DNA of 64,000 nucleotides, taken from positions 7,106,701 through 7,170,700 of the forward strand of contig OW285195.1 in the NCBI GenBank assembly GCA_935421135.1, read 5' to 3'. Shown piece after piece: positions 1 to 12,600 of the stretch. Under the pieces are notes generated by a model. That model did no database searches. It was not told the origin of the DNA and was given only the letters and a program-made list of their open reading frames with translations. This DNA is from Bugulina stolonifera. Its lineage: Eukaryota; Bryozoa; Gymnolaemata; Cheilostomatida; Bugulidae. Both the position numbers and the translations under genes were made by a program. The stretch's first letter is position 1; each line of letters starts with the position of its first letter.

Positions 1-3000
1 ACAGACTGTCTCTTCATAGCCTCCCTTTTGTTTTTCATTGACTGTTGTGCCGTAGCCTCCTCTTCTTCTTCGCTGCTGCCCTCTGGTGTCACAGATACCT
101 CTGAGTCTTCGGAGTCATCATCCTTATCAGCTATACGAACAATGAGAGTTAAACTAAACACTATAGCAATGCTAGAATAGTTAGCTACATAACGGTGGAT
201 TATTTTGTATAAAACCATATTATAGTTTATACAAAGTGAATGAAATATCCATCTCGTGTAGTAGAAAACTAATGTAGTCTTCCAATATGAAACCAAAATA
301 GTCATTGTCATTCTATTGTTACTAAACCAAATGTTTACTAATATGATGTTGAATTATGACATCTGCACTAGGCGTTACTTTGTGTTATTCTGTTAGCCGA
401 GGTAACTGTAAATACAAACCTTGTGAAAATTTAGCGTTGGGAAGTTTCCGTTTGTCGAGAGTGCTAGGAAGTTTAGTGCCGTCTAGAGGTTGAAGGGAAG
501 AGGAACTAAGGGGAGGAAGAGCAGGTCTATGGGTTAACTTTGTGAGAGAAGGTAACGTTCTACTGAGAGACTCGGTCCCCTGGAATACCAAACAAAGTAT
601 ATTATTAGTTCACCAAAAGAAGGCCATACACTATCATAAAAAATAATTCTCAAAAGGTTCTAATTGTATGACATAGAATGCGCGTAGCGAAAACAGGCAA
701 GTCTTCCAACTTCAAGTAAATACAACAAACAAGATCAAAAGTACTGACTCATAATGTTCTATGATTTATAATAATAACTACACAATGCTTGGATTTAAAA
801 TATTAAAAGTTATCTCATCCTGAACACAGTTGTTATCCCTAATTTATTGGAGTTGTCCTATGTTGTAAACAACATTGCATTAGCATTTTATTTTCCAATA
901 TAGCAAACAGTAATAACTGGAGAATAGTCAGGCCTCACCTCTTTAGACCTACGCCTGTCTCTTGCAGATATAGAAGAATCAAGATCAGTGGATAACCTTA
1001 GGCTATTGGCAAACGTGCTGTTAAGGGGATCATGTATTTCTTCGTCTTCCCCATAGTCATTCTCATCTTTTTTATGAGCTAAGGTTATGGTATGACAGCC
1101 TCCGCACGACACCTGAATATGTAGAGTAACATAAAAAGAGTTAATCTGAGCGTGCCCACGCTGAGTGTACTTGCGGTACGCAGCAGCTGTAGAAGATACC
1201 ATATTATTATCAAATAATGAATTGCTGATTCAACCAATCATATTCAAGGTTTCAGTTTCATGTTGTGCAGTAGATTCAGTGACTTGAATGACGGAATTTC
1301 AATTTTATCTCACATCTCACGTCATTAGTAAACCTGTAAACTGTACGTACCACCGTAACGTTAAACTTGGCGAATCTTGGAACTCTGAATGGACGGAATT
1401 GATTAGTGAAATTTTCAGCACCAAGAGCTAGTTTTCCATGACGGCCATTACCAAATGTGTAGAGTTGTCCCCTCTCTGCCAACAGACAAAAGTATATAAG
1501 TGTGTAGCTAACATGACCTGCACAGCAACATTGATAACAATATGCATAACTATTTATGTATTTAGCAAGTTGGTAGGCTAGAGTTTCCAGAGTAACATAA
1601 TATCGTTGTGTTCATGATATACTTTAACATTAGTGATCAGATGATTGAGTAGTATACAACTAGTAGGTAAGCAGTAAATGATGATCAGTATTAGTTTAGT
1701 CTGTATATCAAGATGAAAGAGTAACAGTACATAAATTACATGTAATTATGAATATTGTATCAATAATCATCAATCAACAATCCAGCTTTAGATTTGTAAC
1801 ACAACCAGTTAAATTAGCTGATATAGCTATACAATATATGATATACAAGCATAACTAGCTGATATAGCTATACAATATATGGTATACAAGCATAACTAGC
1901 TGATATAGCTATACAATATATGGTATACAAGCATAACTAGCTGATATAGCTATACAATGTATGTTATATGCATGTACGTTTAACTACCTGATACAGCAGC
2001 AGTAAAGTTTTCTCCGCATGATGTGTATTTTATAGTTATATCTTTGAGGTATGTAATAGGTTGAGGTCTAGAACATTCCATAGTGTTGGTACCCTGGCCC
2101 AACTGTCCATCTGAGCCATCACCAAATGAGTAGACGGCCCCTTTAGCTGTAACATAGCACAAGTTCTAGGGCTCTATATCCAAGCTGGATATGTTGGTGA
2201 ATAGAAATTACAAATGTCATTTACTTTTGCTGTAATGGTGCCAGCAAACTGAAGGAAACGGACAATTTTAGACCCACCTTATCTGTTTGATTAGAGTCGG
2301 TGAAGAAAATTAGAACAAATCAAAGCTGACAGAAATCATGTGACAGAAATCATGAGTATCCGTCATCCAATGATAATGATGTCTACCTCAAGTCGACCAT
2401 CACCCCATTGAAATAACAGCATATGATTGGCTAAGTCCGTACTAACTCGGAAAATATTAACCCGTGTCATAATCCAGTATTCAATGGAACTTGGGTTAAA
2501 AAGAGCTTGAATAGAAATAAATGTTCAGTAACATAACCTCAATTCTTACCAGTAACAGCCACGGTGTGTTTGCCACCACATGATGCCCAAACTATTCTAT
2601 CAGGGATATTAACTTCTAAAGGTTCTGAGGCTAAAACTCCATCTCCATGTCCTAACTTCCCTCCTTCCTCCTCTCCAAATGTGTACAACTTTCCACTGGC
2701 TACGAATGAGAGAACATGCCCATGATGCAAGTACAATACAGGTATAATATAAGTACATGTATAGACATCGGCTGCAAGAAGGTACCATACATCATGAGTA
2801 ATCATAATAATGTTTTAAGTACATGTAGGTTAATGTAGGTCATGGTGGTGTTATAGCCTACTGTTGGAGGTTTGGGGTTTCATAAGACTGATCATTTGAT
2901 CACCTCTGCTAAACAACATCGATTCCTTAAGTTAAGCAGACCATTACTACTAACATCGCCATTTAAAACCTATTTCTGTTACGTGGGAAATGTTTTTTTA

Positions 3001-6000
3001 TCGAATGAGTCAGATTGTGGAAAACAAAAAGCATACCAGATTAGCACAATGAGGTACAGTTGCTGCATCTTTTTCTCAGTGGGCAGATACCCACCTCTTC
3101 CACAGTGAGCATAGTCTGGGGAGAAACGGGGCTAAGAGACTCATTACAAGCAACTAATTTACACTGGCTAAGGATATGTTGTTACAAACCTAGCCCACAT
3201 GTTGAGAGCTATGACTAATCGGTATGGTACTAGGTATGGTACTAGGTATGGTACTAGGTATGGTAAAATTGAATATCATGTCCTACAAGTGTTAGTTGAA
3301 GAAGTGTGGTAAACAATAAACAAGTTTATCTATAAAACAGCCTGCCAATGGTTCTCTTCCATTTACTGACTTACATCCCATCTCCTAGCAACAAAAAGTA
3401 AACACATCTATCATGTTATTACTAGTTTGACGTGTATGTGTTTATTTTCAATATCAGTATCAGTATGAATGATACAATATAGCACCAAACATGCACATTA
3501 CCAGGAGTGATTGCCCGCTATAACAGCAATCGATGGAGATGCGACGTTGTTATGTAACATTTATTACTCAATCATACTCCCATTGATATCTAGGAGTCAT
3601 GTGGTAAGTCTATAGCTTATCATGCACTGATGTCTAACCTGTTACTACAGCAGAATGATAATACCCGCAGGCTACATGCACCGCTCTCTCATCTAACCCA
3701 AGTTTAATTGGAAGCTCTGCCTCTGTTACTCCGTCTCCAAGGCCAAGCTGACCTTCTGAATTATCGCCCCACACATACACAGTGCCACTCTCTACAGCAG
3801 AGATATGTTACACATGCTAACTGTATATGTTACTCACACTAACTGTGTATAAGGACTGTACAATGTATATGACTCATATTGACTGCATACGTGACTCGCA
3901 CAAACAGTGTACAAGTATATGATTTACATTAACTGTATCTGTGACTTAGACTGTGTACAAGAACATGACAAACATCAGTTGAATACGTGACTCGAACTAA
4001 CTGTAATATGACTAACACTAACTATAATATGAGTAACACTAACTGTAATATGACTAATACTAACTGTCTAGCCCAATAGAGTGACTACTGCCTCCACACA
4101 GTTGAGTAAAGACAATGGGCTTCTCCAGCAGCACCTCTGTGGGAGTCTCGATACTGCCTTCTGCATCTAGACCACATTGATGGTAATTATTCTTACCAAA
4201 GGAGAAGAGGACACCAGAAGACGTTCCAACCAGAGTGTGGTCTGACCCACACCCTATCACTGACACCTGCTCTCCTTTCAGACCTGCACAAAAAGATGAA
4301 TATATACTTGATTACACCAATAGGTTTCAGCGTAGAGAGCGAGTACTAAACCTAGCAGAAAGATCAAAACAACAGTCTCTACACCTTGTTTGGAACGTCT
4401 GCAGGACCTACTTCAGCTACAGCATCGGCGTGGTGCTTAAGTTAGGATAAGTTTAACAACTCTTGAAGAACTGTATACTCTCCACGGCACAGAGCTCAGT
4501 AAACTTACTTTTAACACACGTTGGTTTTGTCTGTGCCTTAGTGTTTCCAAGACCGAGCTGACCATAGGAGTTGTCACCAAATACAAACACCCTTCCAGAT
4601 TCTGTAAGCATATGACAACCTTAAGGTTAATTATAGATCAAATGTTGTACAAAGGGTGTTTAGTGTGGACAATAACGCGATGCTAGATTCCGATAATTAA
4701 ACAGGAAACAGTGAAGGTAGCCATGTTATTTTAAGTAGAAAAGTGAGCCTAATTGGTAAGTAGACAAGGTGAGCACACTGGTAATAAGATATGACATGTC
4801 ATCGACTTTAACTGTAAGCCAAGTGAGTATAGCGGGTGTTAGGCTAAACCAACCACCGACCACATCATGTGATCACTTACCAGCGAATAGTACAGTATGT
4901 TGATCACCACAGGCCACTTGTGTTACTTCATCATTCCTTATCCAGAATTTGTTTGGTAAATTCTCAGCAAACTTGCTCTTACCAAAAGTGAAAACTCCTC
5001 CAGATTCTACAAAAAAAATTTATCTATGAGGATACCGCTAGTCTACTAGTAATATACTACTAGTATCCTAGTAGTGTACTAGTAATATATTACTAGTATA
5101 ATAATATCAGTAGTATATTACTAGTATACTAGTAGTAATATACTACTAGTGTACTGGACAATAGATCATCGAGAAAGGTAACATATTGCTATACAGAACT
5201 GTTACATAGGCCTACTTATTAGTCATACTGTAGGTGACATGCGTTGTAGGACACGAGATGCTGCGAGTGTCTTCGCTTGAGAGGGAAGATTTAGTTTTAT
5301 GCTACGCTTTATTATAATATAAGCAAATGTATTTCATACTTAGGCTTACATAAGCAGCTTTGACTTAAAATAGAGAAATCTGTTTGGCTGAAAATAAAAA
5401 TAAGTTTATATTTGAAGTGTAATACATTATATAAGACTTCTACTACAATCAGTTTCTATTCAACCAATTAATGAGCTCAGCTAGTGTTTTAGTGAACTTA
5501 TACTATAAGTAGGCCAACATGTAAGTCAAATAGGAGGTGCCTGTGTGGCATGTTTGAAAGGAGACGGCAGTGAATTGACCTTTACAAATGGCCATAGTAC
5601 ACCTAGATGCACTACACATATAGCATAGCATATTATGTAATTATCATTAATTTTACAAGTAGATAACAATTTACTTTTACTTGAGCAATAAAAGGTAATA
5701 GACACTGATTAATAATTGTATAGAAAGTACTACACACTGTTGATACCATTGATGTTGATGAATCAATAGTCTGTAGTGTTTACATAATGCATCCCACATG
5801 GTAACAGTCTAAGACTGATAGAAAGTAGTATGTAGTAGGAAGACACATTGCATGAACTGGAGGTATAATCTGTTGACATTAGTAAATTAATGAAATCCCA
5901 CAGGACTATCAGAGAGTCCCACCCAGCAGTCTGATAAAAAGTTGGGTTTTTCTATTCATGATAGAGCACATGGTTCGGCACTGATTAATGGGTGTGTCTA

Positions 6001-7519
6001 TAACGCTGGATAATGTGTGGCAACATGTGGCAGCTTTTAAACTTCAAATATATCACAGAGAAAGTCCAATAACCGAGTAGACCTATCAGTGTTGTACATG
6101 TATTAGATAACAGCAAAGAAGACCAACACAGAAGGTTAACTCACACGTCGTGTAGAGAGAAAAAAAGACAAAGAATGCTGCATCTGATAAGAATAATTTG
6201 AGGGGGGATAAAGATACCCTATCTGCTGCCTATTATAGGCTAGCGAAGGACTAGCACTCATGCAAGAATGACAAAAACCCAAAACCGTATGTTTGCTATA
6301 ATAGTTTTATCCCTCAACATTGTAAAGTGAAAGCAAAAAGCTATAGTAGAAAGCTACATCATGGAAAACTATTATCTTTGACTTGAATGCCAAAACTCAT
6401 AATTCACTTGCCCAAAATGTAGCGTCTCCTAGGCGTGAGCTAAACCTAAGCCACTAACAAGATAGGAGAGGGGGCACAGCTACTGTATAAAAACAGACAT
6501 ACATCAAAATGAAGATAAAGGCTAAAGCAGACCACGACCAAATTATCCAATAAACAGAAATGGATGGATACGATCGGAGCAGATATGAGAATGTGGCACT
6601 TGGAAAATGATGATACCGAGGATAGAGTGAGGTGGAGGTCACTGATTGAGTTAGGTACTGTGCAAAACCCCGTTACCCGCAAGGTTTAAAACGACTACGG
6701 TGAGAAACGTTGAGAAACAAAAATAAGCAGAACAGTCCGCCTAGCCTCAAACAAGAGAAAGCCTAAATAGTAGGCCCAATAGGTTAGCTAGATAAGATAG
6801 GCCTATGCTGTTACAGCAAAACCTGTGTAACAGAGTCCAATTTTGAATTACTAAAGGCTATGATTTACTACTATAAATTGTTTGGAAGCAAGTTCTTTCT
6901 AGTTCCTTCATCACCTAACTAACAGGTAGGTTTGTAGGTCTACAGATGACAAAAGTACAGAATCCTAGAAGCAACAGCGTAACACTTTCGGCCATCCTTC
7001 TCTTTCTACTCGCCAAGTAGAGACGTTCTTCTGATGGCCTTTGACAAATCGGAGTAAACAATTCCTTGAGTACAACACAAGACCTCACTTATCACTTTAC
7101 AAGGTGACAAGACTTAGTGTCAGTGAAGTTCAGCTGAGGGAATCGCCTCACTAGCTATTGCGAATAATCTACATTAAAGGTTATATTATCTATTTATATT
7201 TTTTAATAATTATAGTTATTTGCAATATTATTTTAATATAATAGTTACACTTATAGTAGTACAATGTTCATGTTGATTCAATGTACATACATGTCAGATG
7301 ACATGTGTATTTTATTTTACTATTTACACTAACACAGAAACAGAGTGCCATCAACGCTGATAGATAATTAACTAAAAAAATACTTATCACATTTAATATA
7401 CAGTTTCGGATTCAAGGAATGGTCCGTATTGTAAAAAATAGAAAACATTGAGACTGGAAATAATTAAATAAATATTAAAACCAACCTGGAATATCGCGGT
7501 CATCTTGGTCGGTCGCCAT
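1..7519 (-). CDS. RPGR: RPGR-like RCC1 beta-propeller protein (3' partial)
   Basis: Eleven exons on the minus strand: 7519-7486, 5006-4881, 4601-4509, 4283-4065, 3791-3639, 2699-2550, 2146-1988, 1475-1351, 1112-939, 579-420 and 130-1 (continues off the left edge). All junctions keep frame and give about 507 residues. The family is a ciliary transition-zone scaffold with an RCC1 propeller. Diagnostic stretches seen are GGVFTFGKSKFAEN, SYGQLGLGN, KPTCVK, CGENFTAA, GRHGKLALGAENFTNQF and SCGGCHT, which follow animal RPGR rather than generic RCC1 proteins. After the propeller comes a basic SARDRRRSKE segment and SLSRTLPSLTKL, also RPGR-like. The last visible exon begins an acidic stretch (DKDDDSEDSE, then EEEEE), as expected for the Glu-rich C-terminus. 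The ATG at 7519 is chosen because its 34-nt exon ends in phase 1, matching the next acceptor. A prenyl CaaX end cannot be assessed. Confidence 0.93.
1814..1970. repeat. 41-bp tandem repeat in an RPGR intron
   Basis: About 3.5 copies of a unit beginning GCTGATATAGCTATACAATA and ending in CAAGCATAACTA. The first three copies are almost identical and the last decays. It lies just upstream of the exon at 2146-1988 in plus coordinates, inside the intron following that exon. Confidence 0.9.
3221..3265. repeat. 12-bp tandem repeat (GGTATGGTACTA)
   Basis: Four near-perfect copies of GGTATGGTACTA within an RPGR intron. Confidence 0.85.
3800..4062. repeat. degenerate minisatellite based on ACTAACTGTA
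   Basis: A run of imperfect units of roughly 20-35 bp containing CTAACTGTA and TGACTC/TGACTAACA variants. It fills the RPGR intron between exons 3791-3639 and 4283-4065 and ends at the donor of the latter exon. Confidence 0.7.
5035..5155. repeat. dense palindromic CTAGTA cluster
   Basis: About 120 bp built almost only from ACTAGTA, TACTAGT, AGTAGTA and TATTACTAGT blocks, so many positions are self-complementary. It lies in the first RPGR intron, about 30 bp upstream of the exon-2 acceptor in transcript orientation. Confidence 0.8.
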
Positions 7520-7741
7520 GGTAGAAACGATGCTTCTCGCAGACACGCGCGGGCAGTGAGATGTAGTTTCAGTTAGGCATTTAGGCTTAGTTCGACCACG
7601 GTTCGATCCTTGACAGCACATGTGTTATTGCGATGTACTGAGATCACACACATTAGCCAGTCTACAACCGCTCTTATCGGCCATTTTGAAACGAGGTTGA
7701 TTAATTTGCAGTCGAGGTTTGTGTCTCGTTGTCGAGTTTTT

Positions 7742-7812
7742 TTTTTGGAAAATAATAATACCTCGTGGGTTGTTTCATTACAAATGATGTGAATTCATTC
7801 ACCTGAGTGACC
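7742..7812 (+). repeat. direct repeat, copy A (about 70 bp)
   Basis: The block from TTGGAAAATAATAATA to CATTCACCTGAGTGAC recurs at 8718-8790 with a few differences, including a 4-bp gain in copy B. The spacing is about 976 bp. It may be a local duplication or two copies of a dispersed family. Confidence 0.8.
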
Positions 7813-8717
7813 GCCTCCAAAATAATGAGCGTTTAAAAAACTAGCACTAACATAACATTTGCATTAGTCTATTAGATCAGATGGCATGGGAATTGATTTG
7901 AAGAAATATCATACAAGTAGTCTAGTTAGTATCAGTATGAAACTCAACTGTTTTAGCATAAGCATTACCTACTATTATTACTAGTCTAATGAGAATTGGA
8001 GCTTCCAAATGGTACTAGGAATGTTTATAGTGATTGAATACAATCGATACATTATTATTGAGAAAAATTATCTAAGTGTCTAGTTTAAGTTTTAATTCGA
8101 CACAAAGTTCAGTTGTAACCGATTAGGAATGGATAAGGTGCAGTGGGTAAGGCCTGCTGTAACTCCTAACTGTGCACCTTGACACCGTTCTGATTCTCAT
8201 TCTGCAGTTTAGTCGGGCCTGCTCCAGTACACCGTAACACTATTTCTTTATACTGACTGGTGTATTGTTGTGTCCGGGTGAGTAACTGGGACACAGCCGT
8301 ACAGCATGCATGCTAGAGCACGGAGGGAGACGAGAAGAAATCAAAACCACCAGGCAAGTCCTGTGGGGGATGCCAGCTAGAGCAGCGCAACACACGTTGG
8401 GAGATGAAGGACAATTATCTCTGGGCTCGGTCATATGGTTGTGGGGAAAGATTCACTGTTAACGAGGAGAAAGACTGGGAGGTGGTCACGCAGACCCGGT
8501 TGTGTGGCCACGACTCAATGTACCACACTGTGGAGTCTTAGTAGAGTAAGTTCAGCGTGGCGAGAGTGGGCCCTAATGCTGTGTAGGGGGAATGGACGTT
8601 GGAGCAAATGGATTGGGACTTACACCACAGTTTTGTTTGGATTGTTTTAAAGAGTACACGTCTTTTCCTACTTGTACAAGTATAGGCCTATATTAGTAGC
8701 AACAAAGACAAATTTAC

Positions 8718-8790
8718 TTTGGAAAATAATAATAGCCTACCTCATGGGTTGTTTCATTACAGATGATGCGAATTCATTCACCTGAGTGAC
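8718..8790 (+). repeat. direct repeat, copy B (about 70 bp)
   Basis: Partner of the block at 7742-7812. It shares GGTTGTTTCATTACA, GATG and GAATTCATTCACCTGAGTGA. Confidence 0.8.
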
Positions 8791-9699
8791 TGTCTCATGT
8801 GAAATTTTAATAATGTAGTGCAACGGAAAAAAATCTCATGCGGAATTGTTAGCTTCTGCACCCACTTCAAAGATTTTTGAGATGACTTGTGTAACATTGT
8901 AGCCGACGCAACGCCAATGAGTTAAGGCTGGTGTCGCATAGTTATCGTTGAGTAGTTTTGCTAATTCTATCCTACTGGTTTAGAATTGACAAGGCTTATT
9001 CATATTGAAACAACAACGCGAAGTGTTAATCTTTAGTTTGCGGTGGTCACCCAAGCTTTATAACAGTTTCATGTAGCCTTAGGTCTGTGTGTTTGAGGCA
9101 CTTGGGTTGAAGCAACCTCGCTTAATAGAAAATACAACTTCTTCATTTGGAATTTTAATAAACACTGTCTTGACTTGTCAAATAAATATAAAATTTATCT
9201 ACATGTAGCTTCCTAGAAAATCGTATGTATGTATCTATTTAGATATGATCAATATTTTATATTTATGTTAATAGTGCATGTGTGTGAATTAGTTTCCGTG
9301 TAGAAGCGAAATCTCGTGTTTGTATCTTTACACTGATCAACTCGGTTGGCATTATGGAAAGCCAAATGTAAAGATGATTTCCCTACCGCATTGTTGCAAA
9401 AAACTGGCCAATATCTTCAATTGTGGCAAAGCTCCTCCTTTACTCTGTGGATTATTCAATCACCATTGCTAAAACATGACCAAAGTTCTTTACTTTTGGG
9501 AAAAGTCTGTTCTAGACACGTTGAAGTGACACCCCATAGCACTAAATATGTTTGACGTTAACTGCTCAAGTATTGCCAAACAACACAATGGCCTCTTTCT
9601 CTATGAGACTTCCCTCCTAATTGATACCCGTCACAGAGCCAAAGTAGCTGCTCACAAACAAGCACATTTCCATTCTAGCCCTAGAGTATCAGGATTGCC

Positions 9700-12600
9700 A
9701 TGGATTCACATATGGGCCACCACTGCCATACTCATGAAGACATATTGAACACAGACACCCATCTCATAATAGAAGACAGTGTTCAACTACCTGTTGAGCC
9801 AACTTCATCTGGTGGAATTATCATATATACAGATGGTGCCGTCGATGCTACAGAACCCCTTCATAAAGAGCTGAATATAGGTATATACTATATATAGGCC
9901 TATATAGTATTATAATTAAATAAAACTTGTAAATACACAGTAAAATCCAAGATAAAATCATATTCTCTCATAAGCTTATTGCAGATATGTATCAATTTAG
10001 TCTGCTTCCACTGTTGAATCTGACCTGCCTATTGCCATTGGACATCTCCCTGATCCTATATAGTGATACTTTATTGTGTAGCGAACTCTTTGCAGCACTC
10101 AGCTTAGCTGTAAGCTCAATATTATAGCTTAGTCGTAAGGTCCAAGATGTCACCTGGACAGAGAGCTAAATGATAGCGTAAATATTTTTCCTGGTGCGAA
10201 ACTTTAAGTGGCATGGTAGTGATAGAAGTTATCGTTATGAGTGGCCTATTTGTCGCTACATGGGATCAGAGTAATGATGCAACTTATGGGGTATGTTGTG
10301 TGGTTTTACTATGCTATCAGTCCCAAGCTGTATTTAGCCTGCTTTTGTTTGAATATACTACATATTGTATATTATATTCAGTTTCCAATGGCGAAGGTGG
10401 GAACATTGTTCTGGAAGGAAATGCTGATCAGCAGGAAGGGGTGGAGCTTATTCAGATTTCTCCATTCACAGATATACAAGGCAAGTGTCTAGATGCTTGA
10501 TATAGGCTTTCTTTCATTATTGCTGCAGTACTAATATAGCACCTGTAGGTTTATAGACCGCGTAGGGTTGAGCAGGAAGAGGGTATATTAACTCCTATGT
10601 AGGCGGATATACATTGTACTGTACATGGTATATAACTTGTCTTGGTGTCACCTCTTAGAGTTGAGGTATCCATCGATATCAGCAGTTAATAGGATGATAT
10701 TTGACTTCTGCTCATCTTCAACACTCACCGGTTATAACCTGTCTAGATGGGACTGGTACTATCACCATGCATTGTCTTACAGGTGACAAGGTCTGGCAAA
10801 TACTACCAAACAACCTCAACATAACAACAGACTCTGTTGTGATAGTTGGAGACCAGGCCCACTCTCTTTCCACTGTCGGGGCGGTATCCAACCCCTCCAG
10901 GTACCACACTCAGTTTGGATTGGTGAACACAGCTCAGACTAGGGCTCCTCCAGAGGACGCCCCTCACTGGGCTAAGATTATCAATGACTGTGAGGTGAGT
11001 ATGTATAGCCTGTGGTTGTGTCACTGTGGTGTTATCTGGTTGATTCAATATGCACTGCAGGCTTCTTTTTTGTCACTCATTTGGCTTTTACTTGTGTACA
11101 TAAATATGTCATAGACAGCCAGATGTGGAAAGGTGGGAAGACATGAAAAAGCTCACTAATGTTTATTGTAGAAGCATGAGATCCGTACTATTTTGTGTTT
11201 CAGAAAGTAGGACATTACTACAGAGGCTGGGTACCCACTGAACAAGATCTGGATATAGTTCTCACTCTACACAAACAGCAGACGAGTAGCTACTGGGGAA
11301 CAAGACAGAGTCCAGCTGGTACCAGGCCAGCGGCTCGTATGATGTGGAAATCTCAGTATGTACCGTTTGATGGCATTCCTTTCATCAACTGCGGTGAGTG
11401 GCGACAATATATCCTACCTAATGCTCGTCACTCTCTGTGCTACTCATTTGGTAATATTGTATTTTAGATGCTGTCCTGGGAGCCTGTCATTGAACTAGTT
11501 TTTGTTTTATTGTCAACAGAGGCTCACTGTGAGTCTCCCCTGATTGTGACATCACAGTCATCTCCCGTTTTGGCAATCAAAAACTAAAACCAGGTTGTTT
11601 TAGCAAATTTTATTGTTCTTTCTTACAGGAAGTAGAGCTACAGTGATGGAATGCCAGTTTGGTCCAAGGAGAAAAGGGTCCAAGAATGTGGGTAAGTTGT
11701 CAGGTTATATCTTATTATGAGGTCTGGTTTGGAGTTGTTCTTTCTTTTGCCAGAATGATGCAAGGGATGATAACTCATGAACCTTGTAAATTTTCTGTTT
11801 CTGCACGTAGTATCTTCTGGTTGCTTGGCTTTTGGTTTAGTCGCCTCTATGATTTACTGTGTTTTGGATAATGAAGCCGGTGCTAGGTTTGGCTCCTGGC
11901 AGCCAGTAAAATTGTTAGCAAGCTGGTTTGACCTCTAGAAGTAGATGTAATCTTTCACTCTTGTAGTATTGAAGATGGAGACGAACCATTCTAATAAAAA
12001 TAGTTTACTATACATATCCTACATGTAGTTTGTTATATCACTCTTCAATTATATTAGTGTGTAACTCTGGTGTATAGAATACCCATGGGTGTAGATGGGT
12101 TTAGTCTCTGTCTGTTCATGTCTCGCCCATTCTGAAGGGGACTCTCACATCTCTCCCTGTGCATATGTAGTATTCTATCCAAATAGTACGCTATGTGGAT
12201 CTCCCTCATTATTACAAATACATCTGTCTAGCCCGAATCTATGTTACCTTATCAGATATGCAGACTACAAGCACCTGTCCATCCTGTATCTATGTCATCA
12301 TAATATTATCATATAATTATACAGACTACAAGCACACCTGTCCAGCCCGTATTTATGTTAAGAAGGTGAAAAAGTTCCCACAGTTTGCCATACCCCTTGA
12401 TGTTGACAAGAAGTTACTCAAACAGCTCATGGACAAATCCTTCCAGGCACTGAGAGAGAGTGGGTTTGAAGGTGGCGGTGAGGAAAGGTATGCTATACAT
12501 TGATATACAGTGAAACTTACTCCAAGGGATCATCATAATTAGTTTGAATTAGGCCTGAGTTTGAATTGTAAGATCACGTCACTTAATTGAAACCATTTAT

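Larger units (their letters stand above)
7520..9699. other. divergent intergenic region between RPGR and CARF
   Basis: Holds the 5' flanks of two head-to-head genes. Short open frames here have no recognisable similarity. The part around 8230-8640 is clearly more GC-rich than its neighbours and includes an open frame from just after a stop at about 8304 to a stop at about 8529, with stretches such as WARSYGCGERF. It could be a non-coding or coding first exon or a decayed mobile sequence. No TATA box is obvious near either ATG. Confidence 0.5.

Noticed and set aside
7512..7528. X-box over the RPGR start codon (GTCGCCATGGTAGAAAC)
   Set aside because: The left half fits, but the right half lacks the required RGNRAC spacing. 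Probably start-codon context only.
9346..9699. Plus-strand frames just upstream of CARF exon 1
   Set aside because: Two overlapping short frames are interrupted by stops, with no recognisable similarity and no fitting splice sites to the CARF frame.
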